A program made the translations under genes and the position numbers. Below are positions 42,327 to 51,862 of a DNA stretch of 64,000 bases, in pieces. The DNA lies in assembly GCF_014203115.1 (NCBI RefSeq), contig NZ_JACHIJ010000007.1:1-64000 (forward strand), written 5' to 3'. This stretch comes from Afipia massiliensis. GTDB lineage: Bacteria; Pseudomonadota; Alphaproteobacteria; Rhizobiales; Xanthobacteraceae. Under the pieces are notes generated by a model. That model ran no database searches, had not been told where the DNA came from, and saw nothing but the letters and a program-made list of their open reading frames with translations. Numbering within the stretch: the stretch's first letter is position 1; the number at the start of each line of letters is the position of its first letter.

Positions 42327-44738
42327 TCAGGCCGACTGCGCCAGCAGGATGCGAACGTCGTCGCCCGTGGCGAGCGCGCTGTCGGCGTGCGTGAGCATCG
42401 CAAAGGTTGCGATCGGCGCGGGGCGTCCGACCAGATAGCCTTGGACCTCGTTGCAGAGTTCGGATTGCAGGAACGCCAGTTCGGCCGGCGTCTCGACGCC
42501 TTCCGCCAGCACCGGCAGACCGAGGCCGCGCCCCAGACCCAGCACCGCACGTACGATGGTCGCGGCCTGTGCATTGGTGTTGACCGATTTAATGAACGAG
42601 CCGTCGATCTTGATCTTGTCGAACGGGAAGGCGCGCAGATTCGAGAGTGACGAATATCCGGTGCCGAAATCGTCCATCGCGATATGGACGCCGAGCGCCT
42701 TGATGCGCCGGAGCGTGTTGAGCGCGCGGTTGAGATCGCGAACCAGCGCGGTCTCGGTGATTTCGAGTTCGAGCCGGTCCGGCGTCAGGCCGGTTTCGAG
42801 CAGCACTTCGTGCACCAGCTGCACGAAATTCTCGCTGTAGATCTGCACGGCAGAGACGTTCACCGCGATCGTCAAGGGCTGCGGCCAGCTCGCTGCCTGC
42901 TTGCAGGCCTCGCGCAGCACCCACTCGCCGATGCCGAGAATGGCGCCGGTTTCTTCGGCGATCGGAATGAACACGGCCGGAGAGATCGACCCGCGGGTCT
43001 TGTGGGTCCAGCGCAGCAGGGCTTCGAAACCGACCACGCGGCGGGTCTGAATGTCTTCCTGTGGCTGATAGACCAGATTGAATTCACGGCGGGCCACGGC
43101 CTGGCGCAGGTCGTGCTCCAGCACCCGGCGGTCGTGCACTTCCGCGCCCATTCTCGCCTCGAAGAAGCGGTAGGTGGCGCGGCCTTCCGTCTTGGCGCGG
43201 TAGAGCGCCGTGTCGGCATGGGTGAGAAGTGTTTCGCGGTTGTCGGCATCGTCCGGGCAGATCGCGATGCCGATGCTGCATGAGGTCAGATTGTCACTGT
43301 CGGATTTGTTCGCGCTGGGCTGCAATGCCGCGAGAATAGCGTCGGCCAGCCTTCCCGCCGCCGCGGGGTTGGACAGTCCGGGCATCAGCACCGCGAATTC
43401 GTCGCCGCCGAGGCGCGCGACCATGCAGGTGTTGTCGAGAAGCGCGGAGACGCGCGAGGCGACGGTCTGAAGCACCTTGTCACCTGCTGCGTGCCCGAAC
43501 AGGTCGTTGATCTCCTTGAACCTGTCGAGGTCGAAACACAGCACCGCGCACTTTTGTCCGTTGGCTTTCGCAGCTGCGATCTCGTGATCGAGCCGTGCAT
43601 GGAAGCTGCCGCGGTTCGGCAGCGACGTCAGCGCGTCGTGATGCGCGAGATAGCGGATGTGCTGCTCGGCTTTCTTGCGCGCCTGCAGGTTGCGGACGGC
43701 GATGACGTGATGCGCCTGTCCGCCGAAATCGATCGGACGCAGGATCAGTTCGACCGGAATCATGGATCCGTCGACATGGCGCAATTCGGCCTCGACCGGT
43801 TGGTTCGGCGCGGCCAGCAGTTTTGCGCGCGCCTCCGCGCTCGGAATGTACATTTCCAGCCTGGCGCCGATCAGTTTGTCCGACGATGATCCGACAAGCT
43901 GGGCAAAGCTGGTGTTCGCCGTCACGGCGGTGTCGCCGTCGCAGACCAGCAGGCCTTCGATCGCTGCATTGGCCAGACCGCGCATCCGGTCGGCTTCAAG
44001 CACGGAGCGGCGCTGGTCGTGGATGTCGAGAGCGGCGGCGCCCAGCGCCAGCAGAATGATGGTGAAGCTCGAGACGGCGACGCCGATGGCGAGCCATCCG
44101 GCGGGGATCGCGGCCGGAGGGATCGTGACGGTGGGATCGGGAATGATCGCCACCGCGCCCATCGCCGTGAAATGATGACTGCAGATCGCGAGCGTCAGAA
44201 GCAGCGCGCCGGCAATTCGCCAGCGCTGCGAACTGGCGTGGAGGCCCGAAGGCAGGGATGTTGCGCCGATCAGCGTGCCGAGCAGGATCGAGACCGCAAC
44301 AAGGGTTGAATCCCACAGGATGATGCCGCCGATCTCGAAGGCGGCCATGCCGAGATAATGCATCGTGGCGATGCCGCCTCCGACAACGGCGCCGCCGAGC
44401 CAGGGTCCGGCCCGCCATTCGGGCCGCATGGCCATCGCGAGGCCCGCGCCGGTCAGCAGGACAGCGGCGGCGAGCGACAGGATGGTGAGGGCGATGTTGT
44501 AGCCGCTTGGAATCCCGGGCGAGAACGCGAGCATCGCGATGAAATGCGTGGACCAGATACCGAAGCCGGTGGAGATCGCGGACACCGCGAGCCAGACCGG
44601 ACGCATGCGGCCGGCCGACCGGCGTGCATGTCTCAGCAGGCTGATGGCGGCGAACGAAGCCAATGTACAAATGACGGCCGCGAGACCCACGAGCCACAAA
44701 TCATGGGCGGTGGCGATACAATTGTAGACCTTGAGCAT
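42327..44738 (-). CDS. MHYT-PAS-GGDEF-EAL membrane c-di-GMP protein
   Basis: The protein is 803 residues. The N-terminal ~230 residues form the seven-helix MHYT sensor with three motif copies: STHFIAM (63-69), MHYLGM (126-131) and HHFTAM (188-193), proposed to bind copper or sense gas. A PAS module (about 255-350) and a GGDEF domain with canonical RLG444-G-D-E-F448 but no I-site follow. The EAL domain is complete: E572-A-L, NVSA, EITE, DDFGTGYSSL, KIDG and LAEGVE. Cyclase and phosphodiesterase activities are both possible. A CsoR-CopA copper pair lies 270 bp further on. The upstream frame start at 44765 is TTG; ATG 44738 is preferred. Confidence 0.9.
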   Translation of the reverse strand: MLKVYNCIATAHDLWLVGLAAVICTLASFAAISLLRHARRSAGRMRPVWLAVSAISTGFGIWSTHFIAMLAFSPGIPSGYNIALTILSLAAAVLLTGAGLAMAMRPEWRAGPWLGGAVVGGGIATMHYLGMAAFEIGGIILWDSTLVAVSILLGTLIGATSLPSGLHASSQRWRIAGALLLTLAICSHHFTAMGAVAIIPDPTVTIPPAAIPAGWLAIGVAVSSFTIILLALGAAALDIHDQRRSVLEADRMRGLANAAIEGLLVCDGDTAVTANTSFAQLVGSSSDKLIGARLEMYIPSAEARAKLLAAPNQPVEAELRHVDGSMIPVELILRPIDFGGQAHHVIAVRNLQARKKAEQHIRYLAHHDALTSLPNRGSFHARLDHEIAAAKANGQKCAVLCFDLDRFKEINDLFGHAAGDKVLQTVASRVSALLDNTCMVARLGGDEFAVLMPGLSNPAAAGRLADAILAALQPSANKSDSDNLTSCSIGIAICPDDADNRETLLTHADTALYRAKTEGRATYRFFEARMGAEVHDRRVLEHDLRQAVARREFNLVYQPQEDIQTRRVVGFEALLRWTHKTRGSISPAVFIPIAEETGAILGIGEWVLREACKQAASWPQPLTIAVNVSAVQIYSENFVQLVHEVLLETGLTPDRLELEITETALVRDLNRALNTLRRIKALGVHIAMDDFGTGYSSLSNLRAFPFDKIKIDGSFIKSVNTNAQAATIVRAVLGLGRGLGLPVLAEGVETPAELAFLQSELCNEVQGYLVGRPAPIATFAMLTHADSALATGDDVRILLAQSA

Positions 44739-45011
44739 CGAACGACCTGCAATGCGCGAGAACAAGCGATTGCTTCGGCAGGTACCGGGGAATTGCGTAA
44801 GAACACGTAAATACCCCGATGCACGTTCGACCTATGCGTTGAGCGGGCCTTGCGATCAGCTGGACGGCCAGCGCGTGCGCTCAGCGAACAAATGACGAAA
44901 GCCGCTGTGGCGCAGGTATTTCTTGCATGCATGGCGCATTAGTCGACGCGCCGTTGCAAGCTAACGCGCAATCAACCATGTCGCGAAGTGGTAACCCGGT
45001 GATCATGCCGC

Positions 45012-45287
45012 CTAACGGTCGGCGCGGCTGACCACATCCATCAGCTCGGCGATCTTGCGGCGCTGATCGGCCTTGTCGCCCGACGTGATCGCATGCTCGA
45101 CGCAATGAGCGACATGGTCGCGCAGGATTTCTTCCTCGACCCGCCGCAGCGCCGTACGCGCCGCCGCGATCTGCGTGACGATATCGATGCAATAGCGATC
45201 GTCATCGACCATACCCGCGAGACCGCGAACCTGGCCTTCGATCCGTTTCAACCTTTTCAGGCACGACGTCTTGATTTCCTGGCGCAT
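45012..45287 (-). CDS. csoR: CsoR/FrmR-family metal-sensing repressor
   Basis: The protein is 91 residues, helical (DUF156). The helix QEIKTSCLKRLKRIEGQVRG binds DNA, and Cys33 (DRYC), together with His and Cys in DHVAHCVEHA, forms the Cu(I) or related ligand set. It is divergent from the copper ATPase gene, with an operator-like palindrome between the two starts. It should repress that ATPase until copper binds. Confidence 0.85.
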   Translation of the reverse strand: MRQEIKTSCLKRLKRIEGQVRGLAGMVDDDRYCIDIVTQIAAARTALRRVEEEILRDHVAHCVEHAITSGDKADQRRKIAELMDVVSRADR

Positions 45288-45296
45288 GACGATCTA

Positions 45297-45315
45297 TATA
45301 CCCCCATAGGGTATA
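45297..45315. promoter_or_regulatory. CsoR operator
   Basis: TATACCC (45297-45303) and GGGTATA (45309-45315) are a perfect inverted repeat with a CCATA centre, matching the TACCC-N-GGGTA form of CsoR boxes. It lies 9 bp from the csoR start and 19 bp upstream of the copA start, so it can control both divergent genes. Confidence 0.85.
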
Positions 45316-45334
45316 CAGGTCAAGGAGAGCGATC

Positions 45335-47752
45335 GTGGTTGCGAACACAAACGGCGGGAAAAGTTGCTGCGGCGGACATGGTCACGCGGGCCATGGTCAC
45401 ACGGGCCATGATCACGCCGGTCATAGTCATGGTCATACGGACCATGCACCCGCCGATGCCGACGGGCGCGTCACCGATCCGGTCTGCGGCATGAGCGTCG
45501 ATCCGCTGACGACGAAGCATCACCTCGACTACAAGGGGCAGGATTACTTCTTCTGCTCGGGACGTTGCCGCACGCGCTTTGATGCCGAGCCGGAAAAGTT
45601 CCTGGCGCCGAAGTCATCCGCGCCTGAAGAGAAGCTGCCGGAAGGCACCATCTACACCTGTCCGATGCATCCTGAAGTGCGTCAGGTCGGGCCGGGAAGC
45701 TGCCCGATCTGCGGCATGGCGCTGGAGCCGGAGACGGTCTCGCTCGACGACAAGCCAGATCCCGAACTGATCGACATGACGCGCCGCTTCTGGATCGCGC
45801 TGGCGCTGACGCTGCCGGTGTTCGTCATCGACATGGCGGCGCATCTCGGCGGCATCCATCTGTTGCCGGCGCAGACATCCAACTGGCTGTCGTTTGCACT
45901 GGCCACCCCGGTGGTGCTGTGGGCCGGCTGGCCGTTCTTCGAGCGTGGCTGGCAATCCGTCAAAACGCGCAACCTCAATATGTTCACGCTGATCGCGATG
46001 GGCACCGGCGTCGCTTATGTCTACAGCGTGGTCGCCACGCTGGCGCCGCAGCTGTTTCCGCAGGCGTTCCGCGATCACCACGGCGCGGTCGCGGTGTATT
46101 TCGAAGCCGCCGCGGTGATCACCGTGCTGGTGCTGCTCGGTCAGGTGCTTGAACTGCGTGCGCGCGCGCAAACCTCCGGGGCGATCCGCGCGTTGCTCGG
46201 CCTGGCGCCCAAGACCGCGCGTCGCATCACGCCGGCGGGCGACGAGGATATCGACATCGACGTTATCGCGGTGGGCGATCTGTTGCGCGTGCGGCCGGGC
46301 GAGAAAATTCCGATCGACGGCGTCGTCACCGAAGGCTCGTCGCTGGTGGACGAATCCCTCGTCACCGGTGAATCGATGCCGGTGAAGAAGACCGAGGGTG
46401 CGCAGGTGATCGGCGGCACGGTCAATCAAAGCGGCGGTCTCGTGATCCGCGCCGAGAAGATCGGTCGCGACACCATGCTGGCGCGGATCGTCGATCTGGT
46501 GGCGCGGGCGCAGCGCTCGCGCGCGCCGGTGCAGCGTCTGGCCGATCAGGTCGCAGGCTGGTTCGTTCCGGTGGTGATCGCGGTGGCGCTTGCGGCGTTC
46601 GCGGCGTGGGCCGTGTTCGGTCCGGAGCCGCGGTTTACCTACGCGCTGGTCGCTGCGGTGACCGTGCTGATCATTGCCTGCCCTTGTGCGCTCGGCCTTG
46701 CGACCCCGATGTCGATCATGGTCGGCGTCGGACGCGGTGCGCGCTCCGGCATCCTGATCCGCGACGCCGAAGCTCTCGAGCGGATGGAGAAGGTCGACAC
46801 GCTGGTGATCGACAAGACCGGGACGCTGACCGAAGGAAAGCCGAAAGTGGTGGCGATTGTCGCCGCCGGTGGATTCGAGCGTAACGAACTGCTGCGGCTC
46901 GCCGCCAGCGTCGAGCGCGCCAGCGAACACCCATTGGCGTTCGCAATCCTGAACGCAGCGAAGGAAGAAGGCATCGAGCTTCACGACGTGCAGAACTTCG
47001 ATTCACCGGTCGGCAAGGGCGCCGTCGGTACGGTCGATGGCCGCCGCATCGTGATCGGCAATGCCGTGATCATGCAGCAGTCGAACATCGACATCGCGGC
47101 GCTGGAAGCCGAGGCACGGACGCAGCGCGAGCGCGGCGCGACTGCGATCTACGTGGCCGTCGATGGCCGCGCCGCCGGCGTCATTGCCATCGCCGATCCG
47201 GTCAAGCCGAGCGCGCAGGACGCGCTTCGGCAGTTGCGCAACGACGGGCTGCGCATCGTCATGCTGACCGGCGATAACGTCACCACGGCGCAGGCCGTGG
47301 CGAAGACGCTTGGCATCACCGAGGTCGAGGCCGACGTGCTGCCCGAGCGCAAGGGCGACGTGGTCACGCGGTTGCGCGGCGAAGGCCGTGTGGTCGCGAT
47401 GGCCGGCGACGGCATCAACGATGCGCCGGCGCTGGCAGCGGCCGATGTCGGTATCGCCATGGGCAGCGGCACCGACGTGGCGATCGAGAGTTCGGGGATC
47501 ACGCTGTTGCGCGGCGATCTCATCGGGCTGGTGGAAGCACGGCAGTTGTCGCGCGCGACCATGCGCAACATCCGCCAGAACCTCGTGTTCGCGTTCCTCT
47601 ATAACGCGGCGGGCGTTCCGGTCGCGGCGGGTGTGCTGTATCCGGTGTTCGGGATCCTGCTGTCGCCGATGCTGGGTGCGGCGGCGATGGCGCTGTCGTC
47701 GGTCAGCGTCATTGGCAATGCGCTCCGGCTGGCGCGGGCGCGGCTGCACTAG
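45335..47752 (+). CDS. copA: Copper-exporting P1B-type ATPase
   Basis: The protein is 805 residues. The N-terminus has a His/Gly-rich stretch with a GHGHAGHGH pattern (1-37), a YHS-like domain ([12 protein letters not shown], 46-92) and a heavy-metal-binding motif [20 protein letters not shown] (107-126). No CXXC ferredoxin-like MBD is seen. The transporter core has TGES, C449-P-C451, D493-KTGTLT, SEHPLA and GDGINDAP. It pumps Cu+ out of the cytoplasm. AAGGAGAG before the GTG start fixes the N-terminus. The last 44 bp overlap the convergent DapA-like gene. Confidence 0.94.
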   Translation: MVANTNGGKSCCGGHGHAGHGHTGHDHAGHSHGHTDHAPADADGRVTDPVCGMSVDPLTTKHHLDYKGQDYFFCSGRCRTRFDAEPEKFLAPKSSAPEEKLPEGTIYTCPMHPEVRQVGPGSCPICGMALEPETVSLDDKPDPELIDMTRRFWIALALTLPVFVIDMAAHLGGIHLLPAQTSNWLSFALATPVVLWAGWPFFERGWQSVKTRNLNMFTLIAMGTGVAYVYSVVATLAPQLFPQAFRDHHGAVAVYFEAAAVITVLVLLGQVLELRARAQTSGAIRALLGLAPKTARRITPAGDEDIDIDVIAVGDLLRVRPGEKIPIDGVVTEGSSLVDESLVTGESMPVKKTEGAQVIGGTVNQSGGLVIRAEKIGRDTMLARIVDLVARAQRSRAPVQRLADQVAGWFVPVVIAVALAAFAAWAVFGPEPRFTYALVAAVTVLIIACPCALGLATPMSIMVGVGRGARSGILIRDAEALERMEKVDTLVIDKTGTLTEGKPKVVAIVAAGGFERNELLRLAASVERASEHPLAFAILNAAKEEGIELHDVQNFDSPVGKGAVGTVDGRRIVIGNAVIMQQSNIDIAALEAEARTQRERGATAIYVAVDGRAAGVIAIADPVKPSAQDALRQLRNDGLRIVMLTGDNVTTAQAVAKTLGITEVEADVLPERKGDVVTRLRGEGRVVAMAGDGINDAPALAAADVGIAMGSGTDVAIESSGITLLRGDLIGLVEARQLSRATMRNIRQNLVFAFLYNAAGVPVAAGVLYPVFGILLSPMLGAAAMALSSVSVIGNALRLARARLH

Positions 47753-48644
47753 CGCGGACTGCGATTTCCCGGTCGAGCCGCACCGCCAGCTCCGAACTGA
47801 CCTCCGTCATCGGCAGGCGCAGTTCGGGGCTGTCGATCAAGCCGGTGCGCCACAGCCAGTACTTGATCGGCGCCGGGCTCGGCTCGGCAAACAGCAGCTT
47901 CGTTAAATCGGAGACAGTGTGCCAGCGGATCAGTGCCGCGTCATGATCGCCTGCCGTCAGCAACCTGACGACCGATGCAAATGTTTCGGTCTCGATATGC
48001 GCCGATGCGAGTATGGCGCCGTCCGCGCCGTCGGCCAGCGCATCCCAGGTTTGTGCATCCTCGCCGGTCAGCACGGCAAAACGGGCCGGGCGCCTGCGCA
48101 ACAGTTCGACGGATTGCGCGCGGATCGCACAACAATCCTTGAGCCCGACGATGTTGTGATGGTCCGCCAGTTGCAGCATCGCCTCATTGCCGAGATTGAC
48201 GCCGGTCCGGTACGGGATGTTGTAGATCAGGATCAGGTGCGCTGCCTGGTCGGCAAGCGCGCTGAAATGCTGGATCATCCCGTTTTGCGTTGGTCGCGAA
48301 TAATAGGGACAGGAGATCAGGTAGCCATCGATCGGCCATGCAGCCGTTCTCCGCAGCGTGTCCAGTAACACCCGCGTATCGCTGCCGGACAGGCCGAGGC
48401 AAATTGGAAGGTCCTTGCCACTGCTGGAGACCTCGTCGCGCACGATCGCGACCAGCCGCGCAGTTTCCTCCGGCGCAAGAGTGAGACCTTCGCCGGTGGT
48501 GGCGGTAAGGATCATTCCGTTGACCGGCAGGGCGGCGTAGTGCCGCACCAGGCGGCGGAGCGATACGTCGTCGAGTTCTCCGTCACGAAACGGTGTGACG
48601 AGCGGCAGCCACAGGCCCTGCAGGCGTGATCGAAGGTCGGTCAT
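47709..48644 (-). CDS. DapA/NanA-family class I aldolase (dihydrodipicolinate synthase-like)
   Basis: The protein is 311 residues. [16 protein letters not shown] starts the TIM barrel; TATTGEG is the substrate loop, YNIPYRTG supplies the tyrosine and GLKDCCA carries the Schiff-base lysine. The family includes dihydrodipicolinate synthase and other pyruvate-dependent aldolases; the substrate is not clear. The ATG at 48644 is preferred (GGAGATGG upstream). The 3' end overlaps the copA gene by 44 bp, tail to tail. A terminator-like hairpin stands 40 bp upstream of its start. Confidence 0.82.
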   Translation of the reverse strand: MTDLRSRLQGLWLPLVTPFRDGELDDVSLRRLVRHYAALPVNGMILTATTGEGLTLAPEETARLVAIVRDEVSSSGKDLPICLGLSGSDTRVLLDTLRRTAAWPIDGYLISCPYYSRPTQNGMIQHFSALADQAAHLILIYNIPYRTGVNLGNEAMLQLADHHNIVGLKDCCAIRAQSVELLRRRPARFAVLTGEDAQTWDALADGADGAILASAHIETETFASVVRLLTAGDHDAALIRWHTVSDLTKLLFAEPSPAPIKYWLWRTGLIDSPELRLPMTEVSSELAVRLDREIAVRASAAAPAPAGAHCQ

Positions 48645-48682
48645 TGGTCCATCTCCATCAGGTAAAGCCGGAGACGGACAAA

Positions 48683-48710
48683 CAAAAACCCCGTCCTCGC
48701 GGCGGGGTTT
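48683..48710 (-). terminator. Terminator-like hairpin in the leader of the DapA-like gene
   Basis: On the minus strand AAACCCCG pairs with CGGGGTTT (8 bp, 48703-48710 with 48686-48693), followed by TTTTTG. It lies 40-65 bp upstream of the start codon, so it must either end an upstream RNA or attenuate the gene itself. Confidence 0.7.
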
Positions 48711-48844
48711 CGGGATCAAGCTTGAGCGAGACAATTATCGCGCGCGTCGATCTCCAGTCCCCAGGCGGGGACCTTTTTTCGACAGCGTTGCGCACGAATT
48801 CGCGATCATGCGCCGAGAGTGATTTGAGGTAGCCGCGTTGTCAA
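48683..48844 (-). ncRNA. Candidate small RNA or attenuating leader
   Basis: A TTGACA at 48844-48839 gives a possible promoter, with a weak -10 (CACTCT at 48821-48816). The expected RNA would be about 127 nt, contain a GTCCCC/GGGGAC hairpin (about 48757-48773) and finish at the terminator hairpin. No known family was recognised. Confidence 0.3.
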
Positions 48845-48854
48845 CGTACGGGCA

Positions 48855-48883
48855 GAAAAAAGACCGGGCTAAAGAGCCCGGCC
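48855..48883 (-). terminator. Terminator of the trxB-LysR transcript
   Basis: On the minus strand GCCGGGCT and AGCCCGGT form a stem with a short CTTT-type loop, followed by TTTTTTC. It lies about 205 bp past the LysR stop. Confidence 0.75.
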
Positions 48884-49089
48884 TGTTTAGTTTTTGGCCA
48901 CGTGAGGCCGACACAATCACCTTCCAAGAGGGATAACTGAGCGCGCGTTCCGCTGGAGGAGGGGGACAGTGCGCAGAACGCTCAATCAGTGTGGGGAGAG
49001 TATGGGCCGCGATTTCCCATCCGGACAACTCCGATCCCGGTATGTCAGTCATGCTCAGGATGCGGGCTCAAACGTCCGTTTGAACCCGG

Positions 49090-50013
49090 TTAGGACGGCC
49101 AGCGTTGCGCCTTACTCACGATAAAATCACGGAAAACCTGCACACGCGCCACCGACTTCAATTCTTCGGGATAAACAAAATACGTATCCAATTGAATCGA
49201 GTCGGCTTCGCTGAACAGCTGCACCAGCCGGTTATTGTCCTCGACGAGGTAGTCCGGCAGCGCGGCGATGCCCAGGCCTTGCTGGCAGGCGCGCACCAGA
49301 CCCAGGATGTTGTTGACCTTGAACACGGCCTCGCGCGGGCCGGAGCCGTTGCGGTTGGCGTCGACCAGCCAGTTCCGGTTTTGCAGGTGTTGCGGCACGT
49401 TCTGGTCGCTGAGCACGATGATCCGGTGCGCATCCAGTTCGTCGAGCGTGCGCGGGGTGCCGTGGCGCTTGACGTATTCCGGCGAGCAATAGGCGTGGAA
49501 GCCCATCGAGAACAGTTTGCGCTGAATGAGATCCGGCTGGGTTGGCTTGCGGGTGCGGATCGCCACATCGGCTTCGCGCATCGACAGGTCGAGTTCCTCG
49601 TCGGTCACGATCAGCGAAATGCGGATGTCGGGATAAAGCGCCGTGAATTCGCCCAGCCGCGGAATCAGCCAGTTGATGCCGACGCCCGGTGTCGTGGTGA
49701 CCTTGAGATCGCCGCTCGGCCGCTCGCGGCTGTCGGTGAGTTTTGCGCGCGCCGCCTGCAACTGCATAAACACATCATGCGCGGTGCGGAACAGGAGGTC
49801 GCCCTGTTCGGTGAGGATCAGTCCGCGGGCGTGGCGGTGAAACAGCGATACCGACAGTTCCTGCTCCAGCGCGCTGACCTGACGGGAGACGGCCGACTGC
49901 GACAGCCCGAGCTGTTCGCCCGCATGCGTGAAGCTTCCCGCTTCCGCAGCCGCGTGGAAGACCTTCAGCTTGTCCCAATCCATATCGCTTAATCCGTCGC
50001 GTGTTCGTGCCAT
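49090..50013 (-). CDS. LysR-family transcriptional regulator
   Basis: The protein is 307 residues. The helix-turn-helix lies in GSFTHAGEQLGLSQSAVSRQ, with SLFHRHARGLILTEQG as the wing; the effector domain includes PGVGINWLIPRLGEFTALYP and the GLGIAALPDYLVEDN loop. Its ATG is 3 bp after the trxB stop, so the two genes are co-transcribed and the regulator may sense redox state or thioredoxin-linked stress. ATG 49983 (MDWDKLKVF) is an alternative start closer to the usual LysR length. Confidence 0.85.
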   Translation of the reverse strand: MARTRDGLSDMDWDKLKVFHAAAEAGSFTHAGEQLGLSQSAVSRQVSALEQELSVSLFHRHARGLILTEQGDLLFRTAHDVFMQLQAARAKLTDSRERPSGDLKVTTTPGVGINWLIPRLGEFTALYPDIRISLIVTDEELDLSMREADVAIRTRKPTQPDLIQRKLFSMGFHAYCSPEYVKRHGTPRTLDELDAHRIIVLSDQNVPQHLQNRNWLVDANRNGSGPREAVFKVNNILGLVRACQQGLGIAALPDYLVEDNNRLVQLFSEADSIQLDTYFVYPEELKSVARVQVFRDFIVSKAQRWPS

Positions 50014-50015
50014 GG

Positions 50016-50981
50016 TTACTCCGCAGCTGCGCGTTCGGTGGCGCTGTGAGCGAGAAATCGTTCGGCTTCCAGCGCTGCCATGCAGCCGAGACCGGCCGCT
50101 GTCACCGCCTGGCGATAGGTTTCATCCGCGACGTCGCCCGCGGCGAAAACGCCGGGCACCGAGGTCGCGGTCGAATGGGGTGCGATCTCGACATAGCCGG
50201 AGGATTTCAGTTTCAGCTGGCCGGTGACGAGTTCGGTCGCCGGCGCATGGCCGATGGCGATGAACACGCCGTCGGCGGCGTGCTCGGTCACGGCGCCGCT
50301 CTTGAGATTCTTCAGGCGGATGTGGGTGACCTTCGAGGGATTCTCGGAGCCGCGGATTTCGTCGACCTCGCTGTCCCAGATCACGCTGATCTTGGGGTGC
50401 TTGAACAGCCGGTCCTGCAGGATGCGTTCGGCGCGCAGGCTGTTGCGGCGATGGACCAGCGTCACCTTCGACGCGAAGTTGGTCAGGAACAGTGCTTCCT
50501 CGACCGCGGTGTTGCCGCCGCCGACCACGAACACTTCCTTGTTGCGGTAGAAGAAGCCGTCGCAGGTGGCGCAGGCGGATACGCCGAAGCCCTTGAACTT
50601 CTCTTCCGAGGGAATGCCGAGCCAGCGCGCCTGGGCGCCGGTGGAGAGGATCACGGCGTCAGCCAGATAGACATCGCCGCTGTCGGTGGTGATGCGGAAC
50701 GGCCGCTGGCTGAGTTCGAGCTTGTTGACGTGATCGGTGACGATCTTGGTGCCGACATGTGCCGCCTGCTTTTCCATCTGCTCCATCAGCCAGGGGCCCT
50801 GGATGACGTCGGCAAATCCCGGATAGTTCTCGACATCGGTGGTGATGGTGAGCTGGCCGCCGGGCTGGATGCCCTGGATCAGCACCGGCTCAAGCATGGC
50901 CCGCGCGGCGTAGATCGCCGCCGTGTAGCCTGCAGGCCCGGATCCGATGATGACAACCTTGGCATGAATGGGAGCGGCCAT
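50016..50981 (-). CDS. trxB: Thioredoxin reductase
   Basis: The protein is 321 residues. IIGSGPAGYTAAIYAARA binds FAD, SACATCDGFF holds the redox-active Cys pair (C-A-T-C), VVGGGNTAVEEALFL binds NADPH, and GVFAAGDVADETYRQA is the second FAD contact. It transfers electrons from NADPH to thioredoxin. It is the first gene of a two-gene unit with the LysR regulator. Confidence 0.96.
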   Translation of the reverse strand: MAAPIHAKVVIIGSGPAGYTAAIYAARAMLEPVLIQGIQPGGQLTITTDVENYPGFADVIQGPWLMEQMEKQAAHVGTKIVTDHVNKLELSQRPFRITTDSGDVYLADAVILSTGAQARWLGIPSEEKFKGFGVSACATCDGFFYRNKEVFVVGGGNTAVEEALFLTNFASKVTLVHRRNSLRAERILQDRLFKHPKISVIWDSEVDEIRGSENPSKVTHIRLKNLKSGAVTEHAADGVFIAIGHAPATELVTGQLKLKSSGYVEIAPHSTATSVPGVFAAGDVADETYRQAVTAAGLGCMAALEAERFLAHSATERAAAE

Positions 50982-51246
50982 AACGCGACCTTCGGTATTC
51001 TGTTGCAGGGATGATCAGCGATGAGGCGGGACTTGCCCGTAAAGGCATCGCTGGGCTGTTAAAAGTGCATGCTCCGAATGTAGGCCATCTTGCGAGCTAT
51101 GCAAGATATGCAACCCCTATCATGAGATTTTCCCCAGCTAGCCATGACATAGCATGCTGACGAAATAAAATTGCGCGAAACGCTGCGGCTGGCTAGAACA
51201 GTCCCGAAACCGGCCGGACCATCCGGCTGCCAGGGATAGGAAGCCC

Positions 51247-51729
51247 GTGTCAAAAAGCCTCGACGAAATCGATCTAAAAATTCTGAACGAGATTCAGGCC
51301 GACGGCCGAATCACCAACGTGGAACTGGCCAAGCGGGTCGGGATTTCGCCGCCACCGTGCCTGCGCCGGGTCCGGACGCTGGAAGAAGACGGTTACATCA
51401 CCGGCTATCGCGGGTTGCTCAATCCCTCGTCGCTCGGCTTCGACGTCACGGTGTTCGCCTCGGTGCATCTGTCGAGCCAGGCCGATGCCGATTTGCGCGC
51501 GTTCGAGGAATTCGTTCGTCACGAGCCGCTGGTGCGCGAATGCTGGATGCTGTCGGGCGAGATCGATTTCATTCTCAAGTGCGTCGCGCCGGACATGGTG
51601 ACGTTTCAGAACTTCGTCTCGCACCTCACGGCTGCACCCCATGTGCGCAACGTGCGAACCTCGCTGGTGCTGCACAATTCCAAGGACGCGCCGGACGTGC
51701 CGCTTGAACTGAAAGTCCCGCAGGGCTGA
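51247..51729 (+). CDS. Lrp/AsnC-family regulator
   Basis: The protein is 160 residues. The N-terminal helix-turn-helix is in ITNVELAKRVGISPPPCLRR, and the C-terminal half is the RAM ligand domain (VRECWMLSGEIDFILKCVA). Such regulators sense amino acids. The start is a GTG (51247) with AGGAAG upstream; no ATG is available. It is divergent from trxB with about 265 bp between; the target is not evident. Confidence 0.9.
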   Translation: MSKSLDEIDLKILNEIQADGRITNVELAKRVGISPPPCLRRVRTLEEDGYITGYRGLLNPSSLGFDVTVFASVHLSSQADADLRAFEEFVRHEPLVRECWMLSGEIDFILKCVAPDMVTFQNFVSHLTAAPHVRNVRTSLVLHNSKDAPDVPLELKVPQG

Positions 51730-51862
51730 GTATCGAATTTCACATGCTGTCCCCGCGAAAGCGGGGAGTGGGCATACGGCGCGGGCCGTTCTCCTGCATC
51801 GTCCAATGCTCTAAAAGCCGCGTGCCGGGCGCTTCCCCGCCCAATTGCGTGATGGGGCTGAC

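Larger units (their letters stand above)
48645..49089. other. Intergenic region with leader/small-RNA signals
   Basis: This 445-bp stretch has no convincing gene. On the minus strand it holds two terminator-like hairpins (48855-48883 and 48683-48710) and a TTGACA at 48844-48839. The rest, near 48900-49089, shows no feature. Confidence 0.6.
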
